From positions 1 to 53,862 of the forward strand of contig JACPPF010000161.1 in assembly GCA_016191165.1 (NCBI GenBank): a stretch of DNA of 53,862 nucleotides, in the 5' to 3' direction. The stretch is from Planctomycetota bacterium (GTDB lineage: Bacteria > Planctomycetota > Planctomycetia > Gemmatales > Gemmataceae). The first letter of the stretch is position 1; each line of letters opens with the position of its first letter. Positions 24,017-33,190 of the stretch are shown here, in pieces. The translations under genes were made by a program, and so were the position numbers. Under the pieces are notes generated by a model that worked only from the letters and a program-made list of their open reading frames with translations, was not told the DNA's origin and made no database searches.

Positions 24017-25561
24017 TCAGTTGATGCGGATGCCGAGGCGTTCGCGCATGGCCGGGTACGGGAGGACCGTGACGAAATTGACGAGGTCCCAGATGTATTG
24101 TTCGTTCCCCCTGAAGGCGTCGCCGAAGGGGGTCATGCCCGACCCGTTGATGCCGGAGTGAATACGGTAGTAAACATCCACCGGCCGTTTCCCGCCGCGC
24201 AGTTGGCCCAGCGGCAAGTTGTTGGGTCGCACGAGCGTGCCCCATTGATCGAAGCGGTACAGCGCCTGCCGGCCAAAGTTGTTGTGACAGCTAACACAGT
24301 TGCCTGCCTTGAGCTTGCTCAGCGCTGATTCGTCGGCCTGTTTGTTGACCGATTTTTCGATGCCGGCAAGTTCCTCCTTGGTGAGCTGGATCGCCGCATG
24401 TTCTTCCTTGGACAGGATGATTTTCTCCAGATCGTCGTCGGAAATCTTGGGATCCTTCTTCTTGGCGGCATCTCGCTTCTTCTTCTCCGCATCGGCAATC
24501 TTCGGGGCGAGGGCGGCGTCTTTCGCATTCTGGCGAAGGGCGGGAACAAGGCGATCGGCCAGGCTCTTGATGGTTTTCGGCGACGGCAGGGCGGTGAAAA
24601 GCTCCTGCCCGCGCTGGACCGATTCGGTCAACACGGCGACATCGTTGTCGTCATAGGGGTATTTCTTGACGTCGATGGCGCTCGCCGGGGAATTTGATTT
24701 GTGCCATCTCTTCGCGGCCGCGGTGGCCCGTTCCTTCACGTTGGACTTCACGTCGCCGTCTGCGTCCCATTTCAGCACGTTCTTTTCGCGCAGGAATTCA
24801 AAGCCTCCATGCATGATCGTGTATTCCGTGGACCCTCGCATGCTCAGATGGATGACGTAGCTGACGAGCGCTTCCAGTTCGTGGTCCTCCAGCAAGCTGA
24901 AGGTTGGCATGGCGGTGCCTTCAATGCCGTGGCGCAACGTGCGGAGCAAGTCGGCCCGCGATGGTGGCAACCCCGATTTTTGCGTCTGGTCAACCGACTG
25001 GAACTTGAATAGACCCTGGCGAAAATCACGCGGGTGCGGGTTGATCCAGCGCGCCGTCGGCCCGCGGCCATTGCCGGGAACGCCGTGGCAATGCAGGCAG
25101 TGGATGCGATAGCGCGTGCTGCCCTTTTTCAGCGTCTCCGCGTCCAGTTTAAGGTCCGCAATGATGTTCGCGCCAATCCCCGCCAGCTCCGCGTTGACAG
25201 TGGGATTTGCCGGCGTGCCGAACATGGCCTCCAGGGCCTGTTCCAGTTCTTGCCTTTCCTTTTGAGGAATCATGCCGGGGTCGCGCAGCACCTTGTCATC
25301 GATCTTCTTGATATTGGCATGATAGGGATGTTGGGGATCTTCCATGTCGGCGATCTTCATCACCGGGAACACGCCTGGGCGATCGGGCTCGTACCGTTCG
25401 TCGCCAAGCAATTTCTCTTGGCCGGGCCTCATGATGGGATCGGTGCGCAAACCGTATTTAACGCTTGCGGAGTAGGACGGATGGAGATCCCCTGAACAAC
25501 CGGCCAATCCAGGCGCGAGGGCGGCGATTCCCAATGCCATGCTTCGAAGCAGCTTTTTCAT
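24017..25561 (-). CDS. Diheme cytochrome c lipoprotein of the oxidase operon
   Basis: This 514-residue exported protein starts with a lipoprotein signal (APGLAGC, Cys22), so it is probably lipid-anchored outside the membrane. Two heme c sites are present: CLHCH (155-159) with GTAMPTF as the likely Met ligand, and CVSCH (422-426) with GSGMTPF. The first domain resembles cytochromes such as ActE that serve alternative complex III. A long charged helical stretch (about 260-410) separates the domains. As first gene of the oxidase operon, directly before ctaC, it probably delivers electrons to CuA in place of a fused cytochrome domain. I start it at 25561; the frame continues upstream only through an inverted repeat. 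Confidence 0.9.
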   Translation of the reverse strand: MKKLLRSMALGIAALAPGLAGCSGDLHPSYSASVKYGLRTDPIMRPGQEKLLGDERYEPDRPGVFPVMKIADMEDPQHPYHANIKKIDDKVLRDPGMIPQKERQELEQALEAMFGTPANPTVNAELAGIGANIIADLKLDAETLKKGSTRYRIHCLHCHGVPGNGRGPTARWINPHPRDFRQGLFKFQSVDQTQKSGLPPSRADLLRTLRHGIEGTAMPTFSLLEDHELEALVSYVIHLSMRGSTEYTIMHGGFEFLREKNVLKWDADGDVKSNVKERATAAAKRWHKSNSPASAIDVKKYPYDDNDVAVLTESVQRGQELFTALPSPKTIKSLADRLVPALRQNAKDAALAPKIADAEKKKRDAAKKKDPKISDDDLEKIILSKEEHAAIQLTKEELAGIEKSVNKQADESALSKLKAGNCVSCHNNFGRQALYRFDQWGTLVRPNNLPLGQLRGGKRPVDVYYRIHSGINGSGMTPFGDAFRGNEQYIWDLVNFVTVLPYPAMRERLGIRIN

Positions 25562-25903
25562 GGAGCGTCCCGCGAAATTCGTTGACCACCGGATTCGGTT
25601 GGATTGTTCTTTTGTACGGCTCACCCGTTGGGCGTCAAGCATTGGGCGAACGGCATTCGATGGCATACCAACTCGAAGCGTGAGCGAGGGATGGTCGAAT
25701 TCCTCGCTCACGCTTCGAGTTGGTATGGCAGGCTCGGCCGATCGCTTGATCGCCAACATGCGTTTCTTACGTCACAACTTCGCAAGTTTCATGCCGCCGC
25801 GGGTTGCGTCCGTAGAATCAAATGGCAGCGGCACGATCTGGCAGGCTTTCGGCCGCGGGCGGGGCCTGGATTTTTTCTCGTTTCCGGGAAACCTGAGACG
25901 TTT
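25562..25903. other. Divergent intergenic region, oxidase operon / 58-aa gene
   Basis: This 342-nt gap between divergent genes should hold the oxidase operon promoter (minus strand) and that of the small membrane peptide (plus strand). The only clear structure is the 26-bp perfect inverted repeat at 25664-25727. Open frames crossing the gap translate the repeat and are not believable genes. I could not fix a promoter. Confidence 0.5.
25664..25727. repeat. 26-bp perfect inverted repeat
   Basis: CATACCAACTCGAAGCGTGA followed by GCGAGG (25664-25689) is repeated exactly in reverse complement at 25702-25727, around GATGGTCGAATT. It lies upstream of the cytochrome c / oxidase operon. Sequences with a similar CGAAGCGTGAGCGAGG core are widespread repeats in planctomycete genomes (from memory, not searched). 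Confidence 0.92.
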
Positions 25904-26080
25904 ATGGTCTACAATCTGGGACGCATGCTCCAACTGTTGGGCCTTCTCGTCCTGCCAATTGCCATGGCGGGCGAGGTGGCCGAGTCGATCTCGCTGGGCC
26001 GGATGTTGACCTGGGCCAGCGTCGGCATCGGCCTGTTCATCGCGGGTTGGCCGTTGCAACAAACCGCGGGGAAAAAGTAA
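25904..26080 (+). CDS. 58-residue conserved membrane peptide
   Basis: The protein is MVYNLGRMLQLLGLLVLPIA continuing to 58 residues, with two hydrophobic helices (about 8-23 and 35-50) joined by a short loop containing SLGRML, and a basic end (AGKK). It looks like a small two-helix membrane protein common in planctomycetes (recalled, not searched); function unknown. The ATG at 25904 is preferred because the longer frame upstream reads through repeat DNA. It stands alone between the oxidase operon and the PQQ-protein gene. Confidence 0.65.
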   Translation: MVYNLGRMLQLLGLLVLPIAMAGEVAESISLGRMLTWASVGIGLFIAGWPLQQTAGKK

Positions 26081-26093
26081 GCCAGCGCATGAC

Positions 26094-26208
26094 CTCGAGG
26101 GGAGTGGTGTCTCACATTGCTTCGGCGCATGGTAGACCTCACGTTCCGCGTGAGGAATTCCTCGCGCGGAGCGGGAGGTCTACGATCAAACTGAGACACT
26201 ACCTCGAG
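26094..26208. repeat. Nested palindromic element, 115 bp
   Basis: The inner imperfect palindrome spans 26132-26183 (perfect GTAGACCTC / GAGGTCTAC ends, centred on GAATTC). The outer arms are 26094-26114 (CTCGAGGGGAGTGGTGTCTCA) and 26192-26208 (TGAGACACTACCTCGAG). The nested design suggests a small non-autonomous mobile element that can fold as a cruciform. No transposase is nearby. It sits between the 58-residue gene and the start of the PQQ-protein gene. Confidence 0.7.
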
Positions 26209-26261
26209 TGGCATTCATTAGACAAATACGCACCTTCCCGTGTAAGATGATAGGTCGCCAC

Positions 26262-29200
26262 ATGGATCGCACCATGACATCCAACACTCGCCAACATTGG
26301 CTTTTGCTTTTAACGTTGGCGGCCTTGGCGCCAGCTGGGGCGCAGGCTCAGGATCGTGGTGCGCTGCGCGACATCGTGCTGCCGGGATTTGACTCTCAGG
26401 CCGGCGCGCGTCTGGCGGCGCTGGACCACAGGCTCAATCCGGTGCATTCCCCGGCGTTGATTGGTTCGCTTGTTGCAAATCCCGCCGGCGCGTTGTTGCC
26501 GATTCTCGCGGATCGTCGCAATCAGGACATCTGGGAGCGGATGCCGGAAGAATATCAGCGCATGATGCAAGAATCGGGCGACGCGCTCGTTATTGTGCAA
26601 GGCCCGGTAAAACGGGGCCACGTGGCGGAATCGCACGGACAAGTGCGTCGGCTGTGCCAGGAACGCCTCGCCAGGTTGCCTCGCGTGTACCTGGACGCCT
26701 ATCGTCAGCGTGTCGACGCCGAAGCCCGAGTGCTCTTGAACCTGGGTCGGCAAACCCGCTCGACCCAGCCCTTGCGGCGCCTGGTGGACGAGCTGGTCTA
26801 CAGCCGGTATGGCGACGAAGCGATCGAATTGCTGGGCGACCTCACTTTCGAGCGCGGTAACTTTGACGACGCTCGTGTCTGGTGGCATCGGCTCGCGCCG
26901 CCGGGCGGTCAGCGGGGAATCTTCGCGCTGCTTCCCGATCCTAAAGTGGATCGGGTCCGCGTTCGGGCCAAACTAATCCTGGCGCATCTCTTCGCCGGCC
27001 GCCTGGACGAGGCTCGCGCCGAGATCGACCGATTCCAGCAACGCCATCCCAATGCCAAGGGCCATTTCGCGGGCAAGGACGACGCCTACGGCGTTACGCT
27101 CGAAAACATCCTGCGCGGTCTCGTTCGCGAAAAGATCATCAACAACGCCGAAGCCTGGACCACGTTCGGCGGCGACGTGGCCAGAAACCGCTCCCTTTCG
27201 CAGGCATTGTCCTGGCAGCTCTGGGAAGATGGCCCGGCCTGGAGCGTCTCGCTGCCGCCGCTGAATCGACCCGAAAACGGCAAGGCGGCGCCCACGACGC
27301 GAGGCAGCCTGGCGCGCGCGGCGGCGTTTCATCCGGTGATCGTTGGCACGCAGGTCTTGATCGCGGACCACCGGTCGGTAATTAGCTATCACCTCACAAC
27401 CGGGCGCGAACTGTTCCGCTATGACCTGAAGGCGGCTGGCTTGCCTGACCCGGGCCCCGGAATCGATCCCACGGTGGCCGTGCCTCGCTTTACCCTGTCC
27501 GCTGATCCGCGCCGCGCCTACATTCGCCTGGGCGCGATGACCCTGGGCGCCAAGAAGGAGGGTGAGAATGCGGAACCGACCTGGCTGATCTGCCTGGACT
27601 TGACCGAACCCGCCATGGTCAAGAAACGGGAGTTATGGCGCATCAAGGCCAGCGCGGACGACAGAAAGGCGGTATTTTTCGAGGGCGCGCCCCTGGTGAC
27701 GGGTGACGGCGTTTACATCGCCCGCACGGAATTCGCCGGCGGGCGCGCCAGGACCTCGATCGACTGTTTCGATCGCCTGGGCCGACGCCGATGGACGCGC
27801 GCGGTGTGCGACTGTCCCGATGCTGCCCTCGTCACCAAGTCCCCCCGGCATCGCCACCATTTGCTGACCTGGGCCGGCGGTCAGGTGGTGTTTGCCTCGC
27901 ACGCGGGCGCGATGGTCGCGATTGATGGTCTGACCGGGCAGCCGACCTGGGGCGTGCGTTATCCGCCGAAGCTTTCCCACGGCGCGGACACGGAAGCGAC
28001 CCCGCGCGATCTGATCCCGTGCGTCCATGCGGACGGGTCCGTCTACGCGGCCCCGCTGGATACTGATCGCGTCTTTTGTATCGATGCGGTCACCGGCCAG
28101 GTTATCTGGGAGGCGGCAGACCTCGAAGCGGTGCATCTGCTCGGCGTCTCGAATGGCCGGCTGTTTGTTACGACTCGTACCGGTCTCGTCGCCCTTCGCA
28201 CCGCCAGTGGGCAGGTCGATTGGATGCAGCCAAGCGACGGACGCCTACCGCCGCTGGGGCGCGGGCTGATTGCAGGCCGTTGGATTCTTTGGCCCACGCA
28301 GGATCCGAAACTGCCGTACCGCGCCGTGACCCTGGATTCCGGACGCCAAGAACAGGAACGGCAAGCCCAGGTGCTTCCAGAACCGGCGATCTTCGATCCC
28401 ACAATGCTTGCCACGCTGCCGGTCGGCAATCTCGCGTTCGGCCACGGCTGCCTGGCGATCGCCGGTTTGCGCGAGCTGGTCGTGTATGCGCCCGCGCACC
28501 AGATTCATCAGCTGCCCCCCGCTGATCCCAGACCGCAGGTGCGACTCGAGCGTCTCTACCAGCGCGGCCGCTGGTTCGCCAGCGCGGGCCGAACGGCGGA
28601 AGCACTCGAAGTTTATCGGCAACTACTCGACGCCTCCCATTCTCATCGGGACGCGACAACCTGGCATAGGCTGGCGAAGGCTCGGATTGATGCGATAGGT
28701 GACCCTGGCAAGAAAGTAGCCGACCCTCCAACGATGAACGCCGAATTGCGCCGCGCGGCCTCGGCTCTGCAAAACAAAAACTGGGGCGAGGCCACGGACG
28801 CGTTTCGCCGGGCACTCCGACTAAACCCCAGCGACCAACAGGAAGCAACCAGCCTACACGGCCTGGCGCGAGCGTATGAAGGGCAACGCGACTTTCGCTC
28901 CGCGTGGCACGCCTGGCAATCGCTGGACGCCCGGTTTGCCGGCCTGATCGAGCCAATCAGCAAAAAGACGTATGGGGCGCTCGTGCCATCGAGACACAAG
29001 GAACCCTATCTCAGCGCCTTGGCGGCGTGGCCCGCCGTTGGCCCGAGGCTTCCGCTGGTACAGGCGTGGGAGCAGACCGATGGCCGGGCTTGGCCGTTGT
29101 CCGATCCGCAGGCCAAGACTTTCTTTTGTACAAGCCAGGGCCGCTTGACGTGCCGAAGGCTTTCGGATGGCGCCGCCATCTGGAGCCGAGCGATCGATTT

Positions 29201-30263
29201 TGAGCCGACCTGGCTGGAGCGCTGGCGCGACCTGGTGGTTTTTGCCGGGGCCCAGGCGGTGCAGGCGGTGCGGGTTCACGACGGCATGATGGCGTGGCGC
29301 GTGCCCGCGCCATCGCGCGCCTGGCGCTTGTCCGGCTTGAGGGACGGAATGCCGGCGTTCACGTTTGCCGGCGCAGGCTTTGGATTGGCCCAGCGCTGGG
29401 ACGATACCTTGTTGCTGCTGGACGATTCGCGCCGCTTCTTGAGGCTGCGCCTGGACACCGGCGAAATCGCCTGGCAATACGCTCCGCCCGCCGCCGCGTT
29501 GCGCCCGCTCGACGGCGCCGCGTTCGGACCGCATTTCGTCCGGTTCGGCGCCAACCTGTTCGCGCAAAACGTGGCCGGGCAGCCCGTTCAACTCAACGAA
29601 TCCACCACGCCCTTCGGCGCCATCACCCGGCCCTGGGTGGAACCACCGCGGGTCGTCGGCAAGCTTTTGATTCGCGCCGAGGAGAACGGTCGCATCATCG
29701 CCCAGCATCCGAGTTCCCTCAACGAGGCAATCTGGCATTGGCAGGCCAGCTGGCCAACCTCGTTGACCGGGGAACTTTGTAAACTCAAAACCAAGGACAA
29801 CACGCTACTCGCGGCAGTCCCCTACAACGAAGGCAATGACTGGGTCCGCCTGGACACCGAACGTGGCCAACTCCTGTGGCGCGTCCCGGCCCGAAAACTC
29901 CCCGACGGCCTGGACCCAGAAACGGTCTGCCTGGGTAATACGTCTTGGTATTACGCCAAGGGCAACGCGGTGTGTGCTCGGTCCTTGAACGACGGCACGT
30001 TGCAATGGACGCGTTCGCTGCCAGCCACCACCGGAGGCTGGCGCATCCGTTATGCCAGGGATTATCTCGCGGTTTATCCTCTGAAATGCCAGAAGGAGCA
30101 AGCCTTCTTTGTCTCCTTTCTGGACCCTATTGAGGGAACTCTGTTGCAACGCCTTTCGTTCCCCGAATCGGCCACGCCGGGAAAAGTCGTGCTCACGCCG
30201 CGCAACGTGCTGGTTTCGGCCGCCGGCCGGATTTTCAATTTTCGCAGCCTGGACGCGGAATAA
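26262..30263 (+). CDS. Large secreted PQQ-like beta-propeller / TPR protein
   Basis: This 1333-residue exported protein has a signal peptide, HWLLLLTLAALAPAGAQA. The first 200 residues are helical. From about 330 on there are many PQQ-like propeller blades (SVYAAPLDTDRVFCIDAVTG, LFVTTRTGLVALRTASGQVD); a TPR region at about 775-890 (AEALEVYRQLL, WGEATDAFRRALRLNP) splits them, and a second propeller fills the rest. Such proteins act as scaffolds or sensors outside the membrane; no catalytic site is evident and pyrroloquinoline quinone binding is not implied. The start may be 26262 or 26274. It lies 82 nt before moxR on the same strand, so it may share the envelope-complex operon. Confidence 0.85.
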   Translation: MDRTMTSNTRQHWLLLLTLAALAPAGAQAQDRGALRDIVLPGFDSQAGARLAALDHRLNPVHSPALIGSLVANPAGALLPILADRRNQDIWERMPEEYQRMMQESGDALVIVQGPVKRGHVAESHGQVRRLCQERLARLPRVYLDAYRQRVDAEARVLLNLGRQTRSTQPLRRLVDELVYSRYGDEAIELLGDLTFERGNFDDARVWWHRLAPPGGQRGIFALLPDPKVDRVRVRAKLILAHLFAGRLDEARAEIDRFQQRHPNAKGHFAGKDDAYGVTLENILRGLVREKIINNAEAWTTFGGDVARNRSLSQALSWQLWEDGPAWSVSLPPLNRPENGKAAPTTRGSLARAAAFHPVIVGTQVLIADHRSVISYHLTTGRELFRYDLKAAGLPDPGPGIDPTVAVPRFTLSADPRRAYIRLGAMTLGAKKEGENAEPTWLICLDLTEPAMVKKRELWRIKASADDRKAVFFEGAPLVTGDGVYIARTEFAGGRARTSIDCFDRLGRRRWTRAVCDCPDAALVTKSPRHRHHLLTWAGGQVVFASHAGAMVAIDGLTGQPTWGVRYPPKLSHGADTEATPRDLIPCVHADGSVYAAPLDTDRVFCIDAVTGQVIWEAADLEAVHLLGVSNGRLFVTTRTGLVALRTASGQVDWMQPSDGRLPPLGRGLIAGRWILWPTQDPKLPYRAVTLDSGRQEQERQAQVLPEPAIFDPTMLATLPVGNLAFGHGCLAIAGLRELVVYAPAHQIHQLPPADPRPQVRLERLYQRGRWFASAGRTAEALEVYRQLLDASHSHRDATTWHRLAKARIDAIGDPGKKVADPPTMNAELRRAASALQNKNWGEATDAFRRALRLNPSDQQEATSLHGLARAYEGQRDFRSAWHAWQSLDARFAGLIEPISKKTYGALVPSRHKEPYLSALAAWPAVGPRLPLVQAWEQTDGRAWPLSDPQAKTFFCTSQGRLTCRRLSDGAAIWSRAIDFEPTWLERWRDLVVFAGAQAVQAVRVHDGMMAWRVPAPSRAWRLSGLRDGMPAFTFAGAGFGLAQRWDDTLLLLDDSRRFLRLRLDTGEIAWQYAPPAAALRPLDGAAFGPHFVRFGANLFAQNVAGQPVQLNESTTPFGAITRPWVEPPRVVGKLLIRAEENGRIIAQHPSSLNEAIWHWQASWPTSLTGELCKLKTKDNTLLAAVPYNEGNDWVRLDTERGQLLWRVPARKLPDGLDPETVCLGNTSWYYAKGNAVCARSLNDGTLQWTRSLPATTGGWRIRYARDYLAVYPLKCQKEQAFFVSFLDPIEGTLLQRLSFPESATPGKVVLTPRNVLVSAAGRIFNFRSLDAE

Positions 30264-30345
30264 ACGATGCCCGGAAGCGAAGAATCCGGTAGCATGAAAC
30301 AGACCTGGAAAAAGTAATCCTGATTCACCCTTCGAGTCTCACTCC

Positions 30346-31626
30346 ATGAAATCCGACGTCGTCAGCGTTCGTTGTAAAGCGTGTCAAACTCCTTTGCAGG
30401 TTCCGGCAGGAGGCAAACGCCTCTGCGCCTGTGGTACCTGGGTGGCGGCGCCGCCGACCATGCCGTCGGCCGAGGAACCGGTCATCGTCGTGCGGCCCGA
30501 AGATTCGCACGCGCCGATGGCAGCATCGATTCCGTCAGCGCCGGTCGTGCCAACCGTGGCGCCGACCGCCGCCGGCACGAACTGGCCGCGCATCGAGGGG
30601 GATCTTGCCGCCATTGAACGTCTTAACGATGGCTACCGGCGCATCAAGAACGAACTTGCCAAGGCGATCGTCGGGCAAACCGAGGTCATCGAGCAACTCC
30701 TGATCGCCGTCTTTTCAAAAGGCCATTGCCTGCTGGTCGGCGTGCCCGGCCTGGCGAAGACGTTGATGATCCGCGCCCTCTCCGACGCGCTCAACCTCAG
30801 CTTTAGCCGAATCCAGTTCACGCCCGACTTGATGCCCTCGGACATCACCGGCACCGAGGTGTTGCAAGAAGACAAGGCGACCGGCCAGCGCGTGTTCAAG
30901 TTCCTGCACGGGCCGATCTTCTCCAACGTCATCCTGGCCGACGAAATCAACCGCACTCCGCCCAAGACGCAGGCGGCCCTTCTGGAAGCCATGCAAGAAA
31001 AGCAGGTGACCGTGGGCGGCACGCGGCACAAACTGCCCGACCCGTTCTTCGTCCTCGCCACGCAAAACCCAATCGAGCAGGAAGGAACCTACCCGCTCCC
31101 CGAAGCGCAACAAGATCGCTTCATGTTCAACGTGCTCGTCGATTACCCCAGCGAAGACGAGGAATACAAGATCGTCGAGATGACCACGGCGACGCATAGT
31201 GCCAAGCTCGAACGCATTCTGTCGGGGAATGACATCCTGGAGATGCAAGACATCGTGCGCAAGGTCCCGGTCGCGCCCTACGTCATCCGCTATGCGATGA
31301 AGTTCGCCCGCCTGACACGCAAGGAGAAAGGCGACGTGCCGGACTTCATCAAGGAATACGTGACCTGGGGCGCCGGTCCGCGCGCCACGCAAAACCTGGT
31401 GCTCGGCGCCAAGGCCCGCGCGGTCTTGCATGGCCGCTATTACGTTTCGTGCGAGGACATTCGCGCCGTCGCCATCCCGGTCTTGCGGCATCGCATCATC
31501 ACCAACTTCAACGCGGAGGCCGAGGGCATCAAGCCGGAGACGATCGTGCAGCGGCTCGCCGACATCATCCCGCGCGACCCGAACGAGGAAGCGCTGGCCC
31601 GGGGCAAGGCGGTGGTGACGGGGTGA
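30346..31626 (+). CDS. MoxR-family AAA+ ATPase with N-terminal zinc ribbon
   Basis: This 426-residue ATPase has Walker A GVPGLAKT (132-139), Walker [10 protein letters not shown], and a sensor region [20 protein letters not shown], all typical of MoxR (AAA_3) chaperone-like ATPases. An added N-terminal segment has Cys10, Cys13, Cys27 and Cys29 ([14 protein letters not shown]), a likely zinc ribbon, followed by a Pro/Ala-rich linker of about 55 residues before the ATPase. MoxR proteins work with DUF58 and vWA proteins to assemble or activate membrane or periplasmic complexes; those partners follow from 33883, after an unusual insertion of other genes. Zinc binding is inferred. Confidence 0.95.
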   Translation: MKSDVVSVRCKACQTPLQVPAGGKRLCACGTWVAAPPTMPSAEEPVIVVRPEDSHAPMAASIPSAPVVPTVAPTAAGTNWPRIEGDLAAIERLNDGYRRIKNELAKAIVGQTEVIEQLLIAVFSKGHCLLVGVPGLAKTLMIRALSDALNLSFSRIQFTPDLMPSDITGTEVLQEDKATGQRVFKFLHGPIFSNVILADEINRTPPKTQAALLEAMQEKQVTVGGTRHKLPDPFFVLATQNPIEQEGTYPLPEAQQDRFMFNVLVDYPSEDEEYKIVEMTTATHSAKLERILSGNDILEMQDIVRKVPVAPYVIRYAMKFARLTRKEKGDVPDFIKEYVTWGAGPRATQNLVLGAKARAVLHGRYYVSCEDIRAVAIPVLRHRIITNFNAEAEGIKPETIVQRLADIIPRDPNEEALARGKAVVTG

Positions 31627-31627
31627 G

Positions 31628-31654
31628 CGTTTAGCCGCTCGCCTTTGGCGAGCG
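31628..31654. repeat. Hairpin repeat, family B (single copy)
   Basis: CGTTTAGCCGCTCGCC-TTT-GGCGAGCG contains a perfect 8-bp stem (31636-31643 / 31647-31654) with a TTT loop. It begins directly after the moxR stop codon (31624-31626), the same relation to a stop as at 16503. Confidence 0.85.
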
Positions 31655-31668
31655 CGGGCGGAGGACAC

Positions 31669-31992
31669 ATGAAAACCAAACAATGCCAACGATGCTGGAG
31701 TCCTCGCGTGGTTGAGGTTGATGCGCACGTTCTGATCGTCAAAACGAAATTAGTGGAAATTCAGGACGAACTCACGCCAAAGTTCGAAGAGGTTTGTTTA
31801 AAGGGTCACGGCGCGTCGTCGTTCACCTATGCCGTAAACAAAGGCCGGGCCATTGAAATATCCGAAGACAACGGCGGATTCTGGCTCGAATTCTGGAAGA
31901 AAAGCGACGACGAGGACGCGACGCCGGTCCGAGAGCAGGCTGTCGATAGCGGCGAACGATCGATACAGGAAGCCAAGAAGTGGTTGGGATGA
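31669..31992 (+). CDS. Small orphan protein with CxxC motif
   Basis: The protein has 107 residues; GGAGGACAC precedes the ATG, so translation is likely. The N-terminus has CQRCW (a half zinc knuckle), the middle is beta-rich (VLIVKTKLVEI, FTYAVNKGRAIEI, GGFWLEFWKK) and the C-terminus is acidic and helical (RSIQEAKKWLG). No signal peptide or membrane helix. I do not recognise a family. It lies between moxR and the LRR lipoprotein gene, in a block foreign to the usual moxR operon. Its size resembles small immunity proteins, but nothing specific supports that. Confidence 0.6.
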   Translation: MKTKQCQRCWSPRVVEVDAHVLIVKTKLVEIQDELTPKFEEVCLKGHGASSFTYAVNKGRAIEISEDNGGFWLEFWKKSDDEDATPVREQAVDSGERSIQEAKKWLG

Positions 31993-32033
31993 TTCTTTGG
32001 CTGCTCGTGCGGAAACGATCCAGGAGACACCCT

Positions 32034-33143
32034 ATGCAACGGCGAAGTTTCTCGGGTCCACTGGCCGCGCTCGTGCTGCTGGCCGGCGGCACTGTGCCGG
32101 GTTGCAATAAGGCGGGGCAGCCGCCCAAACAAGATCCGCCCCAGCCGCTGCCCAACGAGATCGTCGCGGCCCGGCAAGAGGCCGGGGCCGTACCCGGCTG
32201 GATGGGGCTGGATTCGGACGGCTTTCATGGTTTTCAAGAGGAGGCGACCGGGCTAGCTGGCGCCGTACGGGCGTTCCGGTTTCTCGCCTGGAAGGATGGG
32301 GTCGTGGCCAAGCTGCCGCTCCCCGCAGCGCCATTCGGGCTGGACCTTGCCGACACTGAGGTAACGGACGCGGGTCTGAAGGAGCTCGCCGGCCTGACGA
32401 GCCTGCACGCGCTGCACCTTGCCGGCACGAAAGTGACGGACGCGGGTCTGAAGGAGCTGGCCGGCCTTAAGAGCCTGCACACGCTGAACCTCGGCGTCAC
32501 GAAAGTGACGGACGCGGGGCTAACGGAGTTGGCCGGCCTCAAAAGCCTTAACTCGCTTGACCTTGGCTGTTCGGATGTGACGGACGCGGGTTTGAAGGAG
32601 TTGGCCGGGCTTAAAAATCTTCACACACTGGATCTCACAACAACGAGGGTGACGGGCAGGGGACTTAAGAGCCTGGCCGGACTCAAGAAACTTCACACGT
32701 TGAACCTTACCTGGACGAAGATCACGGACGCGGGTCTGAAGGAATTGGCGGCCCTTAAGAGCCTGCGCGAACTGGACCTCAGGGGCACGGCAATCACGGA
32801 CGCAGGGCTGAAGGAATTAGCGGGCCTCAAGGACCTGAGCCTACTCGACTTAATGGACACGCCAGTGACGGACGCAGGGCTAAAGGAATTGCCTGCCCTC
32901 AAGAGCCTGTACCACCTCTCCCTTTTCAGGACGCAGGTAACGGACGCAGGTCTGAAGGAACTGGCCAGCCTCAAAAACCTGCAGAGTCTGTTCCTGGATT
33001 TCACACAGGTGACGGACGCGGGGTTAAAGGAACTGGCCAGCCTCAAAAACCTACGAACGCTGAATCTGGGCGACACAAAGGTGACGGATACTGGCGTCGC
33101 AAAGCTGCAAAAGGCCCTGCCGGATTGTCACATCCATCGCTAG
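32034..33143 (+). CDS. Leucine-rich-repeat lipoprotein
   Basis: This 369-residue protein starts with a lipoprotein-like signal (LAALVLLAGGTVPGC). A Pro/Gln spacer and a short domain precede ten nearly identical 24-residue leucine-rich repeats of the form TxVTDAGLKELAGLKSLxxLxL, then a capping unit ending DCHIHR. At DNA level this is a 72-nt tandem repeat from about 32354 to 33139, so recombination could change the repeat number. LRR proteins of this TDAGL type are plentiful in planctomycetes and probably bind proteins at the cell surface. CCAGGAGAC precedes the ATG. Confidence 0.9.
   Translation: MQRRSFSGPLAALVLLAGGTVPGCNKAGQPPKQDPPQPLPNEIVAARQEAGAVPGWMGLDSDGFHGFQEEATGLAGAVRAFRFLAWKDGVVAKLPLPAAPFGLDLADTEVTDAGLKELAGLTSLHALHLAGTKVTDAGLKELAGLKSLHTLNLGVTKVTDAGLTELAGLKSLNSLDLGCSDVTDAGLKELAGLKNLHTLDLTTTRVTGRGLKSLAGLKKLHTLNLTWTKITDAGLKELAALKSLRELDLRGTAITDAGLKELAGLKDLSLLDLMDTPVTDAGLKELPALKSLYHLSLFRTQVTDAGLKELASLKNLQSLFLDFTQVTDAGLKELASLKNLRTLNLGDTKVTDTGVAKLQKALPDCHIHR
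32354..33139 (+). repeat. 72-nt tandem coding repeat (LRR units)
   Basis: About eleven units of 72 nt, each coding a 24-residue LRR, lie head to tail without indels. Third positions vary between units, so the array is not a fresh expansion. Unit 5 is the most diverged (TRVTGRGLKSLAGL). Confidence 0.88.
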
Positions 33144-33190
33144 GGTGGTGCCGGTGAACGCCTGAACGAACTCGAACTGAGGTTGATACC

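Noticed and set aside
32354-33139. CRISPR-like array from regular 72-nt spacing
   Set aside because: The repeats are coding, contiguous and without spacers; they encode LRR units.
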